Source: CBDATG01 sp965200145 (GTDB lineage Bacteria > Chloroflexota > Dehalococcoidia > Lucifugimonadales > Lucifugimonadaceae). Taken from it: 64,000 nucleotides of DNA. The notes under the pieces are model-generated. The model did no database searches. It worked only from the letters and a program-made list of their open reading frames with translations, and had not been told where the DNA came from. Made by a program: the position numbers and the translations under genes. Numbering within the stretch: position 1 is the first letter of the stretch; each line of letters opens with the position of its first letter. Below are positions 28,010 to 37,153 of this stretch, piece by piece. The stretch lies in the NCBI GenBank assembly GCA_965200145.1, contig CBDATG010000002.1:310001-374000 (forward strand). Reading direction: 5' to 3'.

Positions 28010-28111
28010 GAGTGAGATAGTACGGATTCGACGCGTCGGGTTTCAACGATTGGGATCGCGTCGTATCCGACATCGCGCGTCCGGTGTCAGTTCGGGTAAA
28101 TCACGCCGTTT

Positions 28112-28117
28112 TAGAAT
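28112..28117 (+). promoter_or_regulatory. Candidate -10 element TAGAAT upstream of lgt
   Basis: TAGAAT (in GTTTTAGAATGGG) lies 33 bases before the lgt start, and AAGGAG follows as ribosome site. No clear -35 is present. Confidence 0.4.
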
Positions 28118-28150
28118 GGGAATGCGTTTCGCAAGGAGTTGCATGTCTAG

Positions 28151-29116
28151 ATGAGTCTCATAATTGGCGCGATCAAGGTGCCGTTCGATCCGTTCATATT
28201 TGGCGGTGCCACGACGGCGTTCTCTTGGCACGGCTTCTTGACGTTCGTGGCGGTCGCGACGGCGATCTGGTTCGCAGGCAGGGCGGCGGACAGAGAGAAC
28301 CTCAACAAAGAGCAGGTCTACAACACCGCACTGTGGGGAGTGATCGCCGGGATAATCGGTGCCCGACTCATACATGTGATTGACTTCTGGGGCGATTACG
28401 CTGACCAGCCCTTGCAGATGCTCGCCGTTTGGCAAGGTGGCATTGGACTATGGGGCGGCATCATCGGCGGTTGGATCGGCGGATTGATATATGGCTACTT
28501 CGCCAAGGTCCAGATCGGAAGGTTCATGGATATCGCGGCAGTGCCGCTACTCATCGCCCAGACGATTGGAAGGGTCGGCGACATCATCAACGGCGAGCAT
28601 TGGTCGCGCCCATTAGACCTGTTCTGGGGTTGGTACTTCACCGACGTAGACAGCCCAGCACGAGATGCGGCTACACAACGCAGCGAGATCATCACTGATG
28701 CCGAGATGCCAGTACATCCAGCGGCGGTTTACGAGATGATCACCAACATCGCCATCATCGGCGTGCTCTACCTCCTGCGCGGCAGGTTGCGACCTGCAGG
28801 CAGCCTCTTCATGCTCTACCTGGCTCTATACGCGGTAGCGCGGTTCACGATACAGTTCATTCGGCTCGACGACGTGAAATTCTGGGGGCTCCAGGAAGCG
28901 CATCTGATAGCAATATGCGTCTTGGTCGTAACCGTCCCGTTCTTGGTTTGGCGCACGCGTCTCATTTCTGGACCACGAGGGTGGAACTGGCGATCGCCTT
29001 TGCGGAGTTGGAGACTCGCACGACAACGTTCCACGGAGGCCGAACGGGCATCGGATCGCGTTAACGTCGGACGCGAGCGCAGGCGCAGGCAAAGGCAACA
29101 GGCACGCTCCCTGTAG
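28151..29116 (+). CDS. lgt: Prolipoprotein diacylglyceryl transferase
   Basis: A 321-residue multi-pass membrane enzyme that attaches diacylglycerol to lipobox cysteines. It has the GARLIHV motif at residues 70-76 (the family GARxxH site), the signature region GRVGDIINGEHWSRP, and VHPAAVYEM, with seven or so membrane segments. The C-terminal 50 residues are arginine-rich and cytoplasmic. The substrate proteins would include the three large lipoproteins at 15.5-24.3 kb. It is convergent with recJ. Confidence 0.95.
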   Translation: MSLIIGAIKVPFDPFIFGGATTAFSWHGFLTFVAVATAIWFAGRAADRENLNKEQVYNTALWGVIAGIIGARLIHVIDFWGDYADQPLQMLAVWQGGIGLWGGIIGGWIGGLIYGYFAKVQIGRFMDIAAVPLLIAQTIGRVGDIINGEHWSRPLDLFWGWYFTDVDSPARDAATQRSEIITDAEMPVHPAAVYEMITNIAIIGVLYLLRGRLRPAGSLFMLYLALYAVARFTIQFIRLDDVKFWGLQEAHLIAICVLVVTVPFLVWRTRLISGPRGWNWRSPLRSWRLARQRSTEAERASDRVNVGRERRRRQRQQARSL

Positions 29117-29161
29117 ACTCATCCGTCCGCGGCGTCGCGACCCCCACCATTGTGTCGCTGC

Positions 29162-29181
29162 CCCGGTGTTCCCGAACCGGG
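29162..29181. terminator. Weak candidate terminator hairpin between lgt and recJ
   Basis: A 6-bp stem CCCGGT/ACCGGG with an 8-base loop sits in the 73-base gap between convergent genes. There is no T run. Confidence 0.3.
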
Positions 29182-29189
29182 TGTCGTAC

Positions 29190-30941
29190 TCAAACAGACT
29201 CGCTCGGCGCGATGTCGTGAAGACGCAACTCTCTTGAGAGTTTGCCGTTGAAGTTGTTGTCGCGAAGGCTGACGACGGCATCCACGACCGGAGGCAAAGG
29301 GGCAAGACCTCCCAGACCCCATCCGAATGCCCTGTGGGCAATCCCAAGGTCGTCCACGAAGACAGCGGCGAGCTGTTTGCCGTACATTCCAACTGGATTC
29401 GACTGGGCAACCCGAGCGCCCTTTATCAAGAAACGCGGCTCTTCGTTGCCGCTCCCGAACGGTCGCATCAGCCTGACGAAGTCCCACATCCCACCGCCGA
29501 TCTGGCTCAGATCAACCTGCGCGTCTACTGTACGAATAGGGGAGCCATTCCCGTTCACTTCGGGAGACATACCAGATTGAACTTCGTGCCACTTGGCCTG
29601 TTGGTCAAGATACTCCGCCACTTCGTCAATGTCGCGAGAATCAACTTGAAATCCGGCCGCCGCGGCATGTCCGCCAAACCTCACTAGTTTGTGTGAGATG
29701 CCATTAAGCGCACGGTGAATGTCGAAATTCCCGCGAGAACGCGCGCTCGCCTTCGCTAACTGCCCGTTGAACTTGTACGCCACCGCCGGCCTGCCTGTAT
29801 CGTCGTTCAGCGTTCCGGCGAGTGGTCCGAGCATCCCCAGAGGATACGTGTCGCCAAGCTTCACGAACACTACACGCCGATTGTCACTCACGGCGCGCTC
29901 TACTTGCTCGCTCACACTCGCTAATACTTCCTTCGCCATGTCACGGCGTTTCTGGTTCTGCTCGTTGATCTCCTCAGCCTTTGACATTGCCTCCGCATAG
30001 TCGTCTGACGTGAGCAGATCTACGCTGATGTCAGCCGAACCGAGCCGACCAGGCGCATTCAAGCGCGGCGCAATCTGGAAACCGATGAACTCCGAATCGA
30101 ACTCAAGATTCCCACGATGATGCTTCGACGTGACTCTCATTAAAGCCGAGAGACCGGGTAGCGTGTCTTTGCCTGAGAGCTTCTTCAATCCCTCGCGGAC
30201 GATTATCCGATTGTCGCCCTTCAGGTCGGCCCGGTCGGCGACCGTTCCGACTGCTGCCAAAGGTAAGAGATAGTCGGCATCGTCTACACCCGCCGACCTG
30301 AACATTGCAGTCGCCAACTTGAACGCGATGCCAGCACCGCAATAGTCCGCTAATTCGGTGTCCGATCCTGCCAGATGCGGGTTCACGATCGCCGTGGCTG
30401 GCGGCAACCGATCATCGGGCAGGTGATGATCCGTGATGATCACGTTCATGCCCTGCTCGCGCGCCAGTGCAACCTCATCATATGCAGTGGTGCCGGTGTC
30501 TACAGTGATTAAGACCTCGGTACCGGATTCGTGTAGTTTCCTGATGGCATCTGCCGACAGGCCGTGCCCTTCACTCTCGCGTTCGGGCAGGTAGTAATCA
30601 CACTCAACGCCGAGACGCCGAAACGCCAACTTGAGTATCGCCGTGGCAGTGATGCCATCCGCATCGAAATCACCGTATACCGTGATGCGCTTGTTGGCAC
30701 TGATCGCGCTCATGAGTTCTGATACAGCGCGTTCCATGTCTGGAAGCTCGAACGGATCGCTCAGGTTGGCTAGTTCGTGCTTAAGGAATGCCGCCGCGCT
30801 CGGATCGTTGTTAATGCCGCGGTTGTAGAGCAAGCGAGAGGCCAGTGCCAAACCGTTCGCAGGGGCGTCGTGTCCCAGGTCCAGCGACCATCCCTCGGGA
30901 GGGCGGTCCGCGACGACGTATCGGTCGGAGAGGTGTTCCAT
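29190..30941 (-). CDS. recJ: Single-stranded-DNA-specific exonuclease RecJ
   Basis: A 583-residue DHH-family exonuclease acting 5' to 3' in recombination and mismatch repair. Motif I is VYGDFDADG (Asp91, Asp93 and Asp95), motif III is ITDHHLPDD, and DTG and GTVADRADL follow; the DHHA1 part contains GGHAAAAGF. The ATG at 30941 is chosen because the sequence from MEHLSDRYVV matches the usual RecJ N-terminus. A reading from 31097 adds cysteine- and arginine-rich residues that overlap the end of fabF. It lies 61 bases downstream of fabF on the same strand. Confidence 0.93.
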   Translation of the reverse strand: MEHLSDRYVVADRPPEGWSLDLGHDAPANGLALASRLLYNRGINNDPSAAAFLKHELANLSDPFELPDMERAVSELMSAISANKRITVYGDFDADGITATAILKLAFRRLGVECDYYLPERESEGHGLSADAIRKLHESGTEVLITVDTGTTAYDEVALAREQGMNVIITDHHLPDDRLPPATAIVNPHLAGSDTELADYCGAGIAFKLATAMFRSAGVDDADYLLPLAAVGTVADRADLKGDNRIIVREGLKKLSGKDTLPGLSALMRVTSKHHRGNLEFDSEFIGFQIAPRLNAPGRLGSADISVDLLTSDDYAEAMSKAEEINEQNQKRRDMAKEVLASVSEQVERAVSDNRRVVFVKLGDTYPLGMLGPLAGTLNDDTGRPAVAYKFNGQLAKASARSRGNFDIHRALNGISHKLVRFGGHAAAAGFQVDSRDIDEVAEYLDQQAKWHEVQSGMSPEVNGNGSPIRTVDAQVDLSQIGGGMWDFVRLMRPFGSGNEEPRFLIKGARVAQSNPVGMYGKQLAAVFVDDLGIAHRAFGWGLGGLAPLPPVVDAVVSLRDNNFNGKLSRELRLHDIAPSESV

Positions 30942-31002
30942 GCGTCTATTTGAGCGGCGATGATGTTCTACAGCGGCGAGGGCGCGGGTAACGGAGCGGC
31001 GA

Positions 31003-32250
31003 TTAATTCGGATATTCGCGGAACAACAGAGAAGCGTTGTGCCCACCGAATCCGAGCGAGTTCGACATCGCAACATGCACAGCACCGCGTTTGGCAAGAT
31101 TAGGCGTGTAGTCGAGGTCGCAATCCGGATCAGGATTCTCTAAGTTGATCGTTGGGGGAACCGCCGACTCGGATATCGCCATGGCAGCGAAGGCTGCCTC
31201 AATGCCGCCCGACGCGCCTAGCAGGTGGCCGGTCATTGACTTCGTGCTGCTGACCAGCATCTTGTACGCGTGGCCTCCGAACACGCGCTTCATTGCCAAT
31301 GTCTCGAACTTGTCGTTGAACGGCGTTGAAGTGCCATGGGCGTTGACATAGTTGACTTCGGACGGCGGCAATCCTGCCTGCTCGATTGCCAGATCCATAG
31401 CCGCCGCTGCACCCTCGCCTTCAGGATGGGGTTGGGTAACGTGATGCGCATCCGATGTCGCGCCGTAACCAGCCAGTTCGCAGATCACTTCCGCGCCTCT
31501 GGCATTCGCGTGCTGCTCCGACTCCAAAATCATTACACCTGCACCCTCGCCCAGTACGAATCCGTCGCGTTCCGCATCAAACGGGCGGGAAGCGCGCTGC
31601 GGCTCGTCGTTCCTGAGGGATAACGCTTTGCAGGAGTTGAAGCCGGCGATCCCTATGGGACATATGGCGGCTTCTGTCCCGCCCGCGATGGCGACATCAA
31701 CGCGTCCCCTACGGATCATCTCAGCCGCCTCGCCGATCGAGTCAGCGCCGGTTGCACAGGCAGATACGACCGAAAAGTTCGGCCCCTTGATACCAAACAT
31801 CATCGACACCTGACCAGATGCCATATCTCCGAGCATCATCGGCACCGTGAAGGGACTCACTCGTCGGGGACCGCGGGTGGCAAGATTGTTCATCTGCTCG
31901 GTGATGGTCAGGAAGCCGCCGACACCACTGCCGATTAGCACTGCAACCCGTGAAGTGTCTGCATCCTGAAAATCCAAGTCAGCATGTTCCAACGCCTCGA
32001 TGGATGCCACAGCGGCGAACTGTGTGAACTTGTCAAGCTTCTTCGACTCGCGTTCTCCCAGTGCTTCCGACGGGTCGAATCCCTTGGTCTCGCCAGCGAT
32101 GCGGGTCTGGAATTGCTCGGTGTCGAACGCCTTGATGTAATCAATCCCTGAAACGCCATCAACGAGGTTGCGCCAAGTCGTCGGCCGATCGTTGCCGATA
32201 GGGGTCACCAGCCCGATACCGGTAACAAGGATTTTCGCATCTGCTGACAT
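31003..32250 (-). CDS. fabF: Beta-ketoacyl-ACP synthase II
   Basis: A 415-residue condensing enzyme of fatty-acid synthesis. It has the Cys-His-His triad: Cys in VSACATG, His in NAHGTSTP and His in GHLLGASGGIEA, and begins ILVTGIGLVTPIGND. It extends acyl-ACP with malonyl-ACP in the cytoplasm. The ATG at 32250 is preferred over a TTG at 32286 because the extra residues have no family match. No other fab gene or acyl carrier protein lies next to it. Confidence 0.95.
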   Translation of the reverse strand: MSADAKILVTGIGLVTPIGNDRPTTWRNLVDGVSGIDYIKAFDTEQFQTRIAGETKGFDPSEALGERESKKLDKFTQFAAVASIEALEHADLDFQDADTSRVAVLIGSGVGGFLTITEQMNNLATRGPRRVSPFTVPMMLGDMASGQVSMMFGIKGPNFSVVSACATGADSIGEAAEMIRRGRVDVAIAGGTEAAICPIGIAGFNSCKALSLRNDEPQRASRPFDAERDGFVLGEGAGVMILESEQHANARGAEVICELAGYGATSDAHHVTQPHPEGEGAAAAMDLAIEQAGLPPSEVNYVNAHGTSTPFNDKFETLAMKRVFGGHAYKMLVSSTKSMTGHLLGASGGIEAAFAAMAISESAVPPTINLENPDPDCDLDYTPNLAKRGAVHVAMSNSLGFGGHNASLLFREYPN

Positions 32251-32426
32251 CGTCTCAACACATAGGGCGACTTGCAATGGAATCAAGTCAGATAGGGCAG
32301 TGAATGAAGTATATATCGGGTGCGAAATCTCCCGTTTCTGCGGCGTACTCCCTAAGGACTAGACACGGGGAACCGGTACCGATTCGATGCCGACTCACTC
32401 TTGGATTCCAACGATGGCGTAAGTCT

Positions 32427-32432
32427 TAGAAT
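32427..32432 (+). promoter_or_regulatory. Candidate -10 element TAGAAT immediately upstream of mtaB
   Basis: TAGAAT ends only ten bases before the chosen ATG, which would imply a nearly leaderless transcript. If the TTG at 32401 were used instead, the box would be inside the gene. Confidence 0.3.
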
Positions 32433-32442
32433 CGTGTTTGAG

Positions 32443-33738
32443 ATGCCTACGGTGACGATAGAGACGCATGGTTGCAAGCTGAATACTGCCGACAGCATTG
32501 CCATGGCGGACGAATTCATGGCGAGCGGCTTTGATGTGCGAAAGGAGCTGGACGCGTCCGCCGATGTTTTCGTCCTGAACTCTTGCACGGTGACGCATGT
32601 TGCCGATAAGAAGGCGCGGCAGCGAGTGGGAGCAGTGCGTAGGTCGAACCCGGGCACCATGATCGTGATGGCGGGATGTTACCCGACACGAGACGCTGGA
32701 GCGGTGGCAGACCTAGATCAAGTTGACCTCGTTGTTCCCAACGGAGTGAAGTCCGCGTTAGTTGAGCAGGTTTCGGCGACGCTCGGATACGATCACCTTT
32801 TCCCGTCGGCGGCTCGAACTGCCAGAAACCCCGCTGCCGCGCTGGGCAGGACACGCGCTGCGCTCAAGATCCAAGAAGGATGCGACCAAGTCTGTGCCTA
32901 CTGCATAGTGCCAAGGGTGCGCGGACGGGAGAGAAGCGTGCCGGTTGATGTGTTGGTGAGGCAGGCAAATGAGCTGTGGGAGCGAGGATGCAGCGAGATT
33001 GTGTTGACGGGAACGCAACTAGGGCATTACGGGTTTGACCTGCCAACGAACCGTGTCAGAGACTTGGCGTCGATGTTGCGAACCTTGCTCCGCGAAACAG
33101 GCGTGCCGCGTTTTCGTGTCTCGTCGCTCCAATCGCCAGAGATCAGCCCAGAGTTGCTTGACGTTTGGGCTAACGAAGGACAGTCCAGGCTCTGCCCGCA
33201 CTTCCACATACCGTTGCAGTCGGGTAGCAACAAGGTACTGAAGCGGATGCGACGCACCTACACGGCAGCGGATTTCGAGAACGCAGTTGAACGCGTAAGA
33301 GCAGCCGTTCCCGATGCGTCAGTTACGACGGATGTCATTGCGGGATTCCCAGGAGAGACTGACAGCGATCACGCAGAGTCTGTTCAGGTGATGCGAAGTG
33401 TAGGTTTTTCGGACGCGCACGTTTTCCCATACTCACGCAGGCCCGGCACAAGTGCGGACCACTTCAACGACCAACTGAGCCACGTAGCCAAAGTTGAACG
33501 CGCGGCCGAGTTGCGACACATCGCATCTTTGAGTGCGAAGCGGTACAGGGAAACGGAGGTTGGGAAGGTGAGGGAGGTTTTGTGGGAAGGGGGACGCAAC
33601 GATACCGGGCTGACCGAGAACTATCTTCGCGTCAAGTTGAATGGGCAACAGGGTGCCGCGCGCCGAGAAGGCGCGATAGAGAGGGTGCGGCTAGTCGGAG
33701 CTTTGCCTAACGGCCTAATGGAGTGCCGGCCGGTCTGA
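32443..33738 (+). CDS. mtaB: tRNA t6A37 methylthiotransferase MtaB-like radical SAM enzyme
   Basis: A 431-residue MiaB-family enzyme. The N-terminal UPF0004 domain has cysteines in HGCKLN, NSCTVT and AGCYP, and the radical SAM cluster is CDQVCAYCIVPRVRG. The HGCKLN form and AGCYP spacing fit MtaB, which adds a methylthio group to t6A at position 37 of tRNAs. The ATG at 32443 is chosen because MPTVTIETHGCKLN begins the domain at once; a longer TTG start would add 14 unmatched residues. The C-terminal TRAM-like part is short. Confidence 0.88.
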   Translation: MPTVTIETHGCKLNTADSIAMADEFMASGFDVRKELDASADVFVLNSCTVTHVADKKARQRVGAVRRSNPGTMIVMAGCYPTRDAGAVADLDQVDLVVPNGVKSALVEQVSATLGYDHLFPSAARTARNPAAALGRTRAALKIQEGCDQVCAYCIVPRVRGRERSVPVDVLVRQANELWERGCSEIVLTGTQLGHYGFDLPTNRVRDLASMLRTLLRETGVPRFRVSSLQSPEISPELLDVWANEGQSRLCPHFHIPLQSGSNKVLKRMRRTYTAADFENAVERVRAAVPDASVTTDVIAGFPGETDSDHAESVQVMRSVGFSDAHVFPYSRRPGTSADHFNDQLSHVAKVERAAELRHIASLSAKRYRETEVGKVREVLWEGGRNDTGLTENYLRVKLNGQQGAARREGAIERVRLVGALPNGLMECRPV

Positions 33739-33798
33739 CTGCGTCATGGCGACACCGCGCGAGCGCGTCGTGCCATGATGCTGGCGAGCCGAATATGA

Positions 33799-33847
33799 AC
33801 GGACCTGCGTTTCCGCAACGACGGTCGTGCGGAAACGCTGGGTCCGT
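33799..33847. terminator. Long bidirectional hairpin between convergent genes
   Basis: The sequence pairs ACGGACC and GCGTTTCCGCA with TGCGGAAACGC and GGTCCGT around a 10-base loop, an almost perfect 18-bp stem with one small internal bulge. It lies between mtaB and the leftward small gene and could end both transcripts. There is no T run on either side. Confidence 0.6.
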
Positions 33848-33862
33848 CTTAATCCGCGGCGT

Positions 33863-34069
33863 TCAGTTGAGCGCGATTGGTCGGACAACTTCCAAGGTGA
33901 AGAAGGGTCCGAATCCATACGGACTATCGGTGTCGAGCGAGTTGGGTACCGCGAAGAGCGCTGTCCGACCTGGTTGCTCAGGATCGGATGCCGCTATCCG
34001 CAGCATGGCATCAGGTCCTTTTGTCAATCCAAAGGATGCTTCACCCGGCTCAAAGTGCTGCGTGGTCAT
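33863..34069 (-). CDS. 68-residue protein of unknown function
   Basis: A small protein starting MTTQHFEPGEASFGLTKG and ending VVRPIALN, without membrane segment or signal peptide. The start at 34069 is set by a strong AAGGAGG site seven bases upstream, the same sequence that precedes the gene upstream of it. I know no family for it. It lies 91 bases downstream of the metallo-beta-lactamase-like gene and is followed by a long hairpin, so the two genes probably form one transcript. The abundance of Pro, Gly and Thr with few charges suggests a compact or partly disordered protein. Confidence 0.65.
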   Translation of the reverse strand: MTTQHFEPGEASFGLTKGPDAMLRIAASDPEQPGRTALFAVPNSLDTDSPYGFGPFFTLEVVRPIALN

Positions 34070-34076
34070 GTTTGTT

Positions 34077-34083
34077 CCTCCTT
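34077..34083 (-). promoter_or_regulatory. Strong ribosome binding site of the 68-residue protein
   Basis: On the minus strand AAGGAGG is followed by seven bases and ATG. The surrounding CCAAGGAGG is also found before the upstream gene. Confidence 0.7.
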
Positions 34084-34160
34084 GGCGGTTTCCCGCCTCT
34101 GTTGGACCGGCAGTTGTTCGGCAATTGCGTGTCGTTTGAATGTGTAGGCTCAGGTACGGG

Positions 34161-35105
34161 CTAGTGAAGAATGTCGCCGACTTTCTCCAGCGCCCAGCCA
34201 CCGCTCGTCGGTTGCACGTACCCAGCTGTAAGCCCCGGGTCAAACGGGAAGTACACGATGTACTGGTTCTCCCAGCACTCGTTGAGTAACTGCTCTTTCG
34301 CTTCGTAAGTCGCGACTCGACTGAAGCTGTCGGCGAGTTGAATACCAGGGTCTAGGTGGCAGACCGTTGGGAAAAACAGGCCCGAGATTACGATCGTCTC
34401 TGAATAGACCTTCACATAGACAGAGCAGTAGCCGTTGGTCGCACCTCCGTGGCGCACGACCGTCACGAACTCGCCGATCTTCAACTCGTCCCCATCGAAA
34501 ATGCGAATCTCGTCCCCTGAAGCACGGAGTTTGTCCTGTAGCACCTTCAAGTCGCCCTTGATGTTGTGGTACACCCTCGCCGTCGATTTTGAAGCCGACA
34601 TCACTGCATCGTATTCGTCTCGATGAACGATGTATTCCGCATTCCGGCAAATTGGTTCGCGGTTGCCTCGGTTATCTTGACGGATGAGGTTCGATGAGTG
34701 GTACGAGTCAAGGCTCGACAGAATCACATGATCGACATCGTCAGGTTTTATTTTCAACTTCTTGAGACCGGCATCGACGCGGCCGCTCGTGTCATCCGCG
34801 GCGACTTCGGCCGTGAACAGCGGTTCGCGACTGCCGACGCCAGTACCGATAAGGAACGTCGTGTAACCGCCGTCCGGCTTGTCTGGGATGAGCACTAATA
34901 CCGCATTGGAGATCAGCCGGACGCGGTCCTCACGGTCCGGGCCCTTCGTGTTGTTCAGCTGAGCATGCAGTTCCTGGCGCTTCCTCCTCGGAGCACCTGA
35001 CAGGAGCTGTGCCAAATCCATTTTGATTTCGGAAATCTTGATTGGCTCTACCCTTACTCGGCGGGAAAGGGCGAGTTCAGACTGCTGTGCTGGTATGTGA
35101 ACCAT
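34161..35105 (-). CDS. Metallo-beta-lactamase-fold protein lacking the metal-binding residues
   Basis: A 314-residue protein resembling lactonase-type MBL proteins: VDHVILSSLDSYHSSN occupies the place of the VDHVxxTHxHxDH motif, RHGGATNGYCSVYV that of the GHTPGH strand, and SGLFFPTVCHLDPG the following one. In the first motif His, His and Asp are replaced by Ser, Asp and Tyr, and the later ligands also look lost. It is probably non-catalytic, or uses other residues. The start at 35105 follows a strong AAGGAGG site; longer readings have no ribosome site. It is probably co-transcribed with the 68-residue protein. Confidence 0.65.
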   Translation of the reverse strand: MVHIPAQQSELALSRRVRVEPIKISEIKMDLAQLLSGAPRRKRQELHAQLNNTKGPDREDRVRLISNAVLVLIPDKPDGGYTTFLIGTGVGSREPLFTAEVAADDTSGRVDAGLKKLKIKPDDVDHVILSSLDSYHSSNLIRQDNRGNREPICRNAEYIVHRDEYDAVMSASKSTARVYHNIKGDLKVLQDKLRASGDEIRIFDGDELKIGEFVTVVRHGGATNGYCSVYVKVYSETIVISGLFFPTVCHLDPGIQLADSFSRVATYEAKEQLLNECWENQYIVYFPFDPGLTAGYVQPTSGGWALEKVGDILH

Positions 35106-35111
35106 CTTGAG

Positions 35112-35118
35112 CCTCCTT
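35112..35118 (-). promoter_or_regulatory. Strong ribosome binding site of the MBL-like gene
   Basis: AAGGAGG on the minus strand lies six bases before the ATG at 35105 and decides the start of this gene. Confidence 0.7.
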
Positions 35119-35403
35119 GGGGCGATCAACCTAGCTGGTTCTTGTGGGAGACATCGCCAGACATGCTCGGCAGCACCGCCTGAACGACCCCTCATAATTC
35201 GACAACGAGGATCCAGTGTAACCTAGTATTGAACTAGTTTGAAGGAAATTTGCAACTTTTCTCGAAACTGGCGAACTTGGACGACGTGACGCAGATTCTG
35301 CCTATCGATGGGCATGATGGTACGTTTTTTTGCCCAATAGCAGACTTTGCAGGACGTGTCACGGCAGAGCGTGGACAGAGTCGCGAGAACCGACCGTACC
35401 GGA

Positions 35404-35409
35404 TAGAAT
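35404..35409 (+). promoter_or_regulatory. Candidate -10 element TAGAAT upstream of pepA
   Basis: TAGAAT occurs 66 bases before the chosen start, leaving room for a short leader with the GGAGG ribosome site. Confidence 0.3.
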
Positions 35410-35475
35410 CGATTCCGGGTGGAATCACGAGGAATGCGGATCTTGAATCACAGAGATGCGGAGGAAATTGCGGTA

Positions 35476-37002
35476 ATGCGAATCGACGTGACGCACGGCA
35501 ACATCATGGAGGTCGCTTCCGACGTTGCGATCGTCAATCTGTTTGATGGTGTATCGAGTCCCAGCGGTGCTACCGGCGCTGCCGACGCGGCGTTGGACGG
35601 CCTAATCACCGCGCTCATCAGCGACGGCGAGGTTTCTGGAGAGCTCGGAGAGACGAGTTTGATCCATCGTCATGGTGCTGCGGTAGCAGAGGGACCGAAG
35701 CGCGTGCTCGTGGTCGGGTTAGGCCGGGCGGACAGATTTGATTTGCAGTCGGTGAGGGAAGCATCGGCAGCGGCTGTAGACAGAGTTCGCAACTTCGCAG
35801 AGACGGCCACTACCGTCGTCCATGGGGCAGGCATCGGATCCCTAGACGCACGCGCAGCCGCACAAGCCATCGCCGAAGGCACCGCACTAGGCCTGTACCG
35901 GTTCGATCAATTCAAGAGCATGGAAGACGATGAACAGTCGCAATTCAAGTCAGTCAGAGTGATCGAGTTTGACGAGTCAAAGCTTGACGAGATCCGCTCT
36001 GGAGTTGAGTCCGGTCTCATCACTTCGAGAGCACAGAACACCGCGCGTGACTTGGTGAACCAACCCGCCAACGTCTTGACACCGTCAATGATGTGCGCCA
36101 CAGCCGAGGATCTGGCAGAGTCTAGTGGCATGGAGATCAAGGTGCTGGGTGAGGCAACATGCTCGCGCATGGGCATGGGAGCGTTCTGCGGCGTGGCACA
36201 AGGCTCTGATGAGCCAGCGCACTTCGTCCACCTCATCTATGAAGGACACGCAGAGTCCCCAGACCACAATGTGTGGTTGCTCGGTAAGTCGATCACATTT
36301 GATTCGGGAGGATTGTCGCTCAAGACGTCGACGGGTATGCGGCGAATGAAGGGGGATATGGGAGGAGGCGCGGCAGTCTTGGGTGCAATGCAGGCGATCG
36401 CACAACTGGCACCCAGGATCAACGTGCACGCGGTGTTGCCAATCACCGAGAACATGCCCAGCGGAAAAGCTCAACGCCCAGGAGACATCGTCAAGACTAT
36501 GTCGGGAACCTTCGTCGAGATTGACAACACCGACGCTGAAGGAAGACTGACTCTGGCTGACGCAGTTGATTACGCGAAGATGAACGGAGCGGCGCGAATC
36601 ATTGACATCGCAACCTTGACTGGAGCCGCGCGCGTGGCATTAGGTACCGGTAACTCGGCGATGTTCTCAAATGACGATACGCTCGCCGAATGCCTACGGT
36701 CAGCTGCGGCAACGGTGGGAGATGATGTTTGGCGGCTGCCGCTCGACACTGCATCGAAACGGTTGAACCGCTCTACGGTCGCAGACATCAAGAATTCGGG
36801 CGGACCTTCAGCAGGCTCAATCTCGGCAGCGCACTTCATCGCTAAGTTCGTCGAAGATACGCCGTGGGTGCATCTTGACATCGCAGCGACATCAATGCTT
36901 GAATCGAGCTCTGGCGTGTTCAAGACACCAGGCGCCACAGGGATTCCGACACGAACGCTAATCGAGCTAGTGATGAGACTCGCTGACGACGGCGCAGTTT
37001 GA
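35476..37002 (+). CDS. pepA: Leucyl aminopeptidase, M17 family
   Basis: A 508-residue cytosolic aminopeptidase that removes N-terminal residues, with two metal ions. The catalytic C-terminal domain has LGKSITFDSGGLSLK (Lys and Asp ligands), the DMGGGAAVLGAM loop, and the signature NTDAEGRL. The N-terminal macro-like domain is also complete. The ATG at 35476 has a GGAGG eleven bases upstream, and MRIDVTHGNI starts the domain; 19 extra residues from 35419 are unlikely. Confidence 0.94.
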   Translation: MRIDVTHGNIMEVASDVAIVNLFDGVSSPSGATGAADAALDGLITALISDGEVSGELGETSLIHRHGAAVAEGPKRVLVVGLGRADRFDLQSVREASAAAVDRVRNFAETATTVVHGAGIGSLDARAAAQAIAEGTALGLYRFDQFKSMEDDEQSQFKSVRVIEFDESKLDEIRSGVESGLITSRAQNTARDLVNQPANVLTPSMMCATAEDLAESSGMEIKVLGEATCSRMGMGAFCGVAQGSDEPAHFVHLIYEGHAESPDHNVWLLGKSITFDSGGLSLKTSTGMRRMKGDMGGGAAVLGAMQAIAQLAPRINVHAVLPITENMPSGKAQRPGDIVKTMSGTFVEIDNTDAEGRLTLADAVDYAKMNGAARIIDIATLTGAARVALGTGNSAMFSNDDTLAECLRSAAATVGDDVWRLPLDTASKRLNRSTVADIKNSGGPSAGSISAAHFIAKFVEDTPWVHLDIAATSMLESSSGVFKTPGATGIPTRTLIELVMRLADDGAV

Positions 37003-37153
37003 ACCTGCGACGAGTAACAACAGACGGTTTCGTCTCACACCAACGTCGCAGGCCATCGGGGCAGTTGAGCCGCACCTGCCCCGCGCGAGCAAATGCGCGG
37101 GTATAGTGTGAGTCATTGACTCCATCGTGGTAAAGCATTCAGGGAGAATGGAA

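Larger units (their letters stand above)
35106..35475. other. 370-base intergenic region between divergent genes
   Basis: This gap separates the leftward MBL-like gene from the rightward pepA gene. It holds the AAGGAGG ribosome site of the former at its left edge, an AT-rich stretch around 35225-35335 with a T run (GTTTTTTTG), and a plus-strand TAGAAT at 35404-35409. The pepA frame is open upstream to 35419 but that part lacks family similarity. No further gene is evident. Confidence 0.45.

Noticed and set aside
33723..34147. Plus-strand frames over the 68-residue gene
   Set aside because: They cross the long hairpin and lack ribosome sites, whereas the minus-strand frame has a strong AAGGAGG site.
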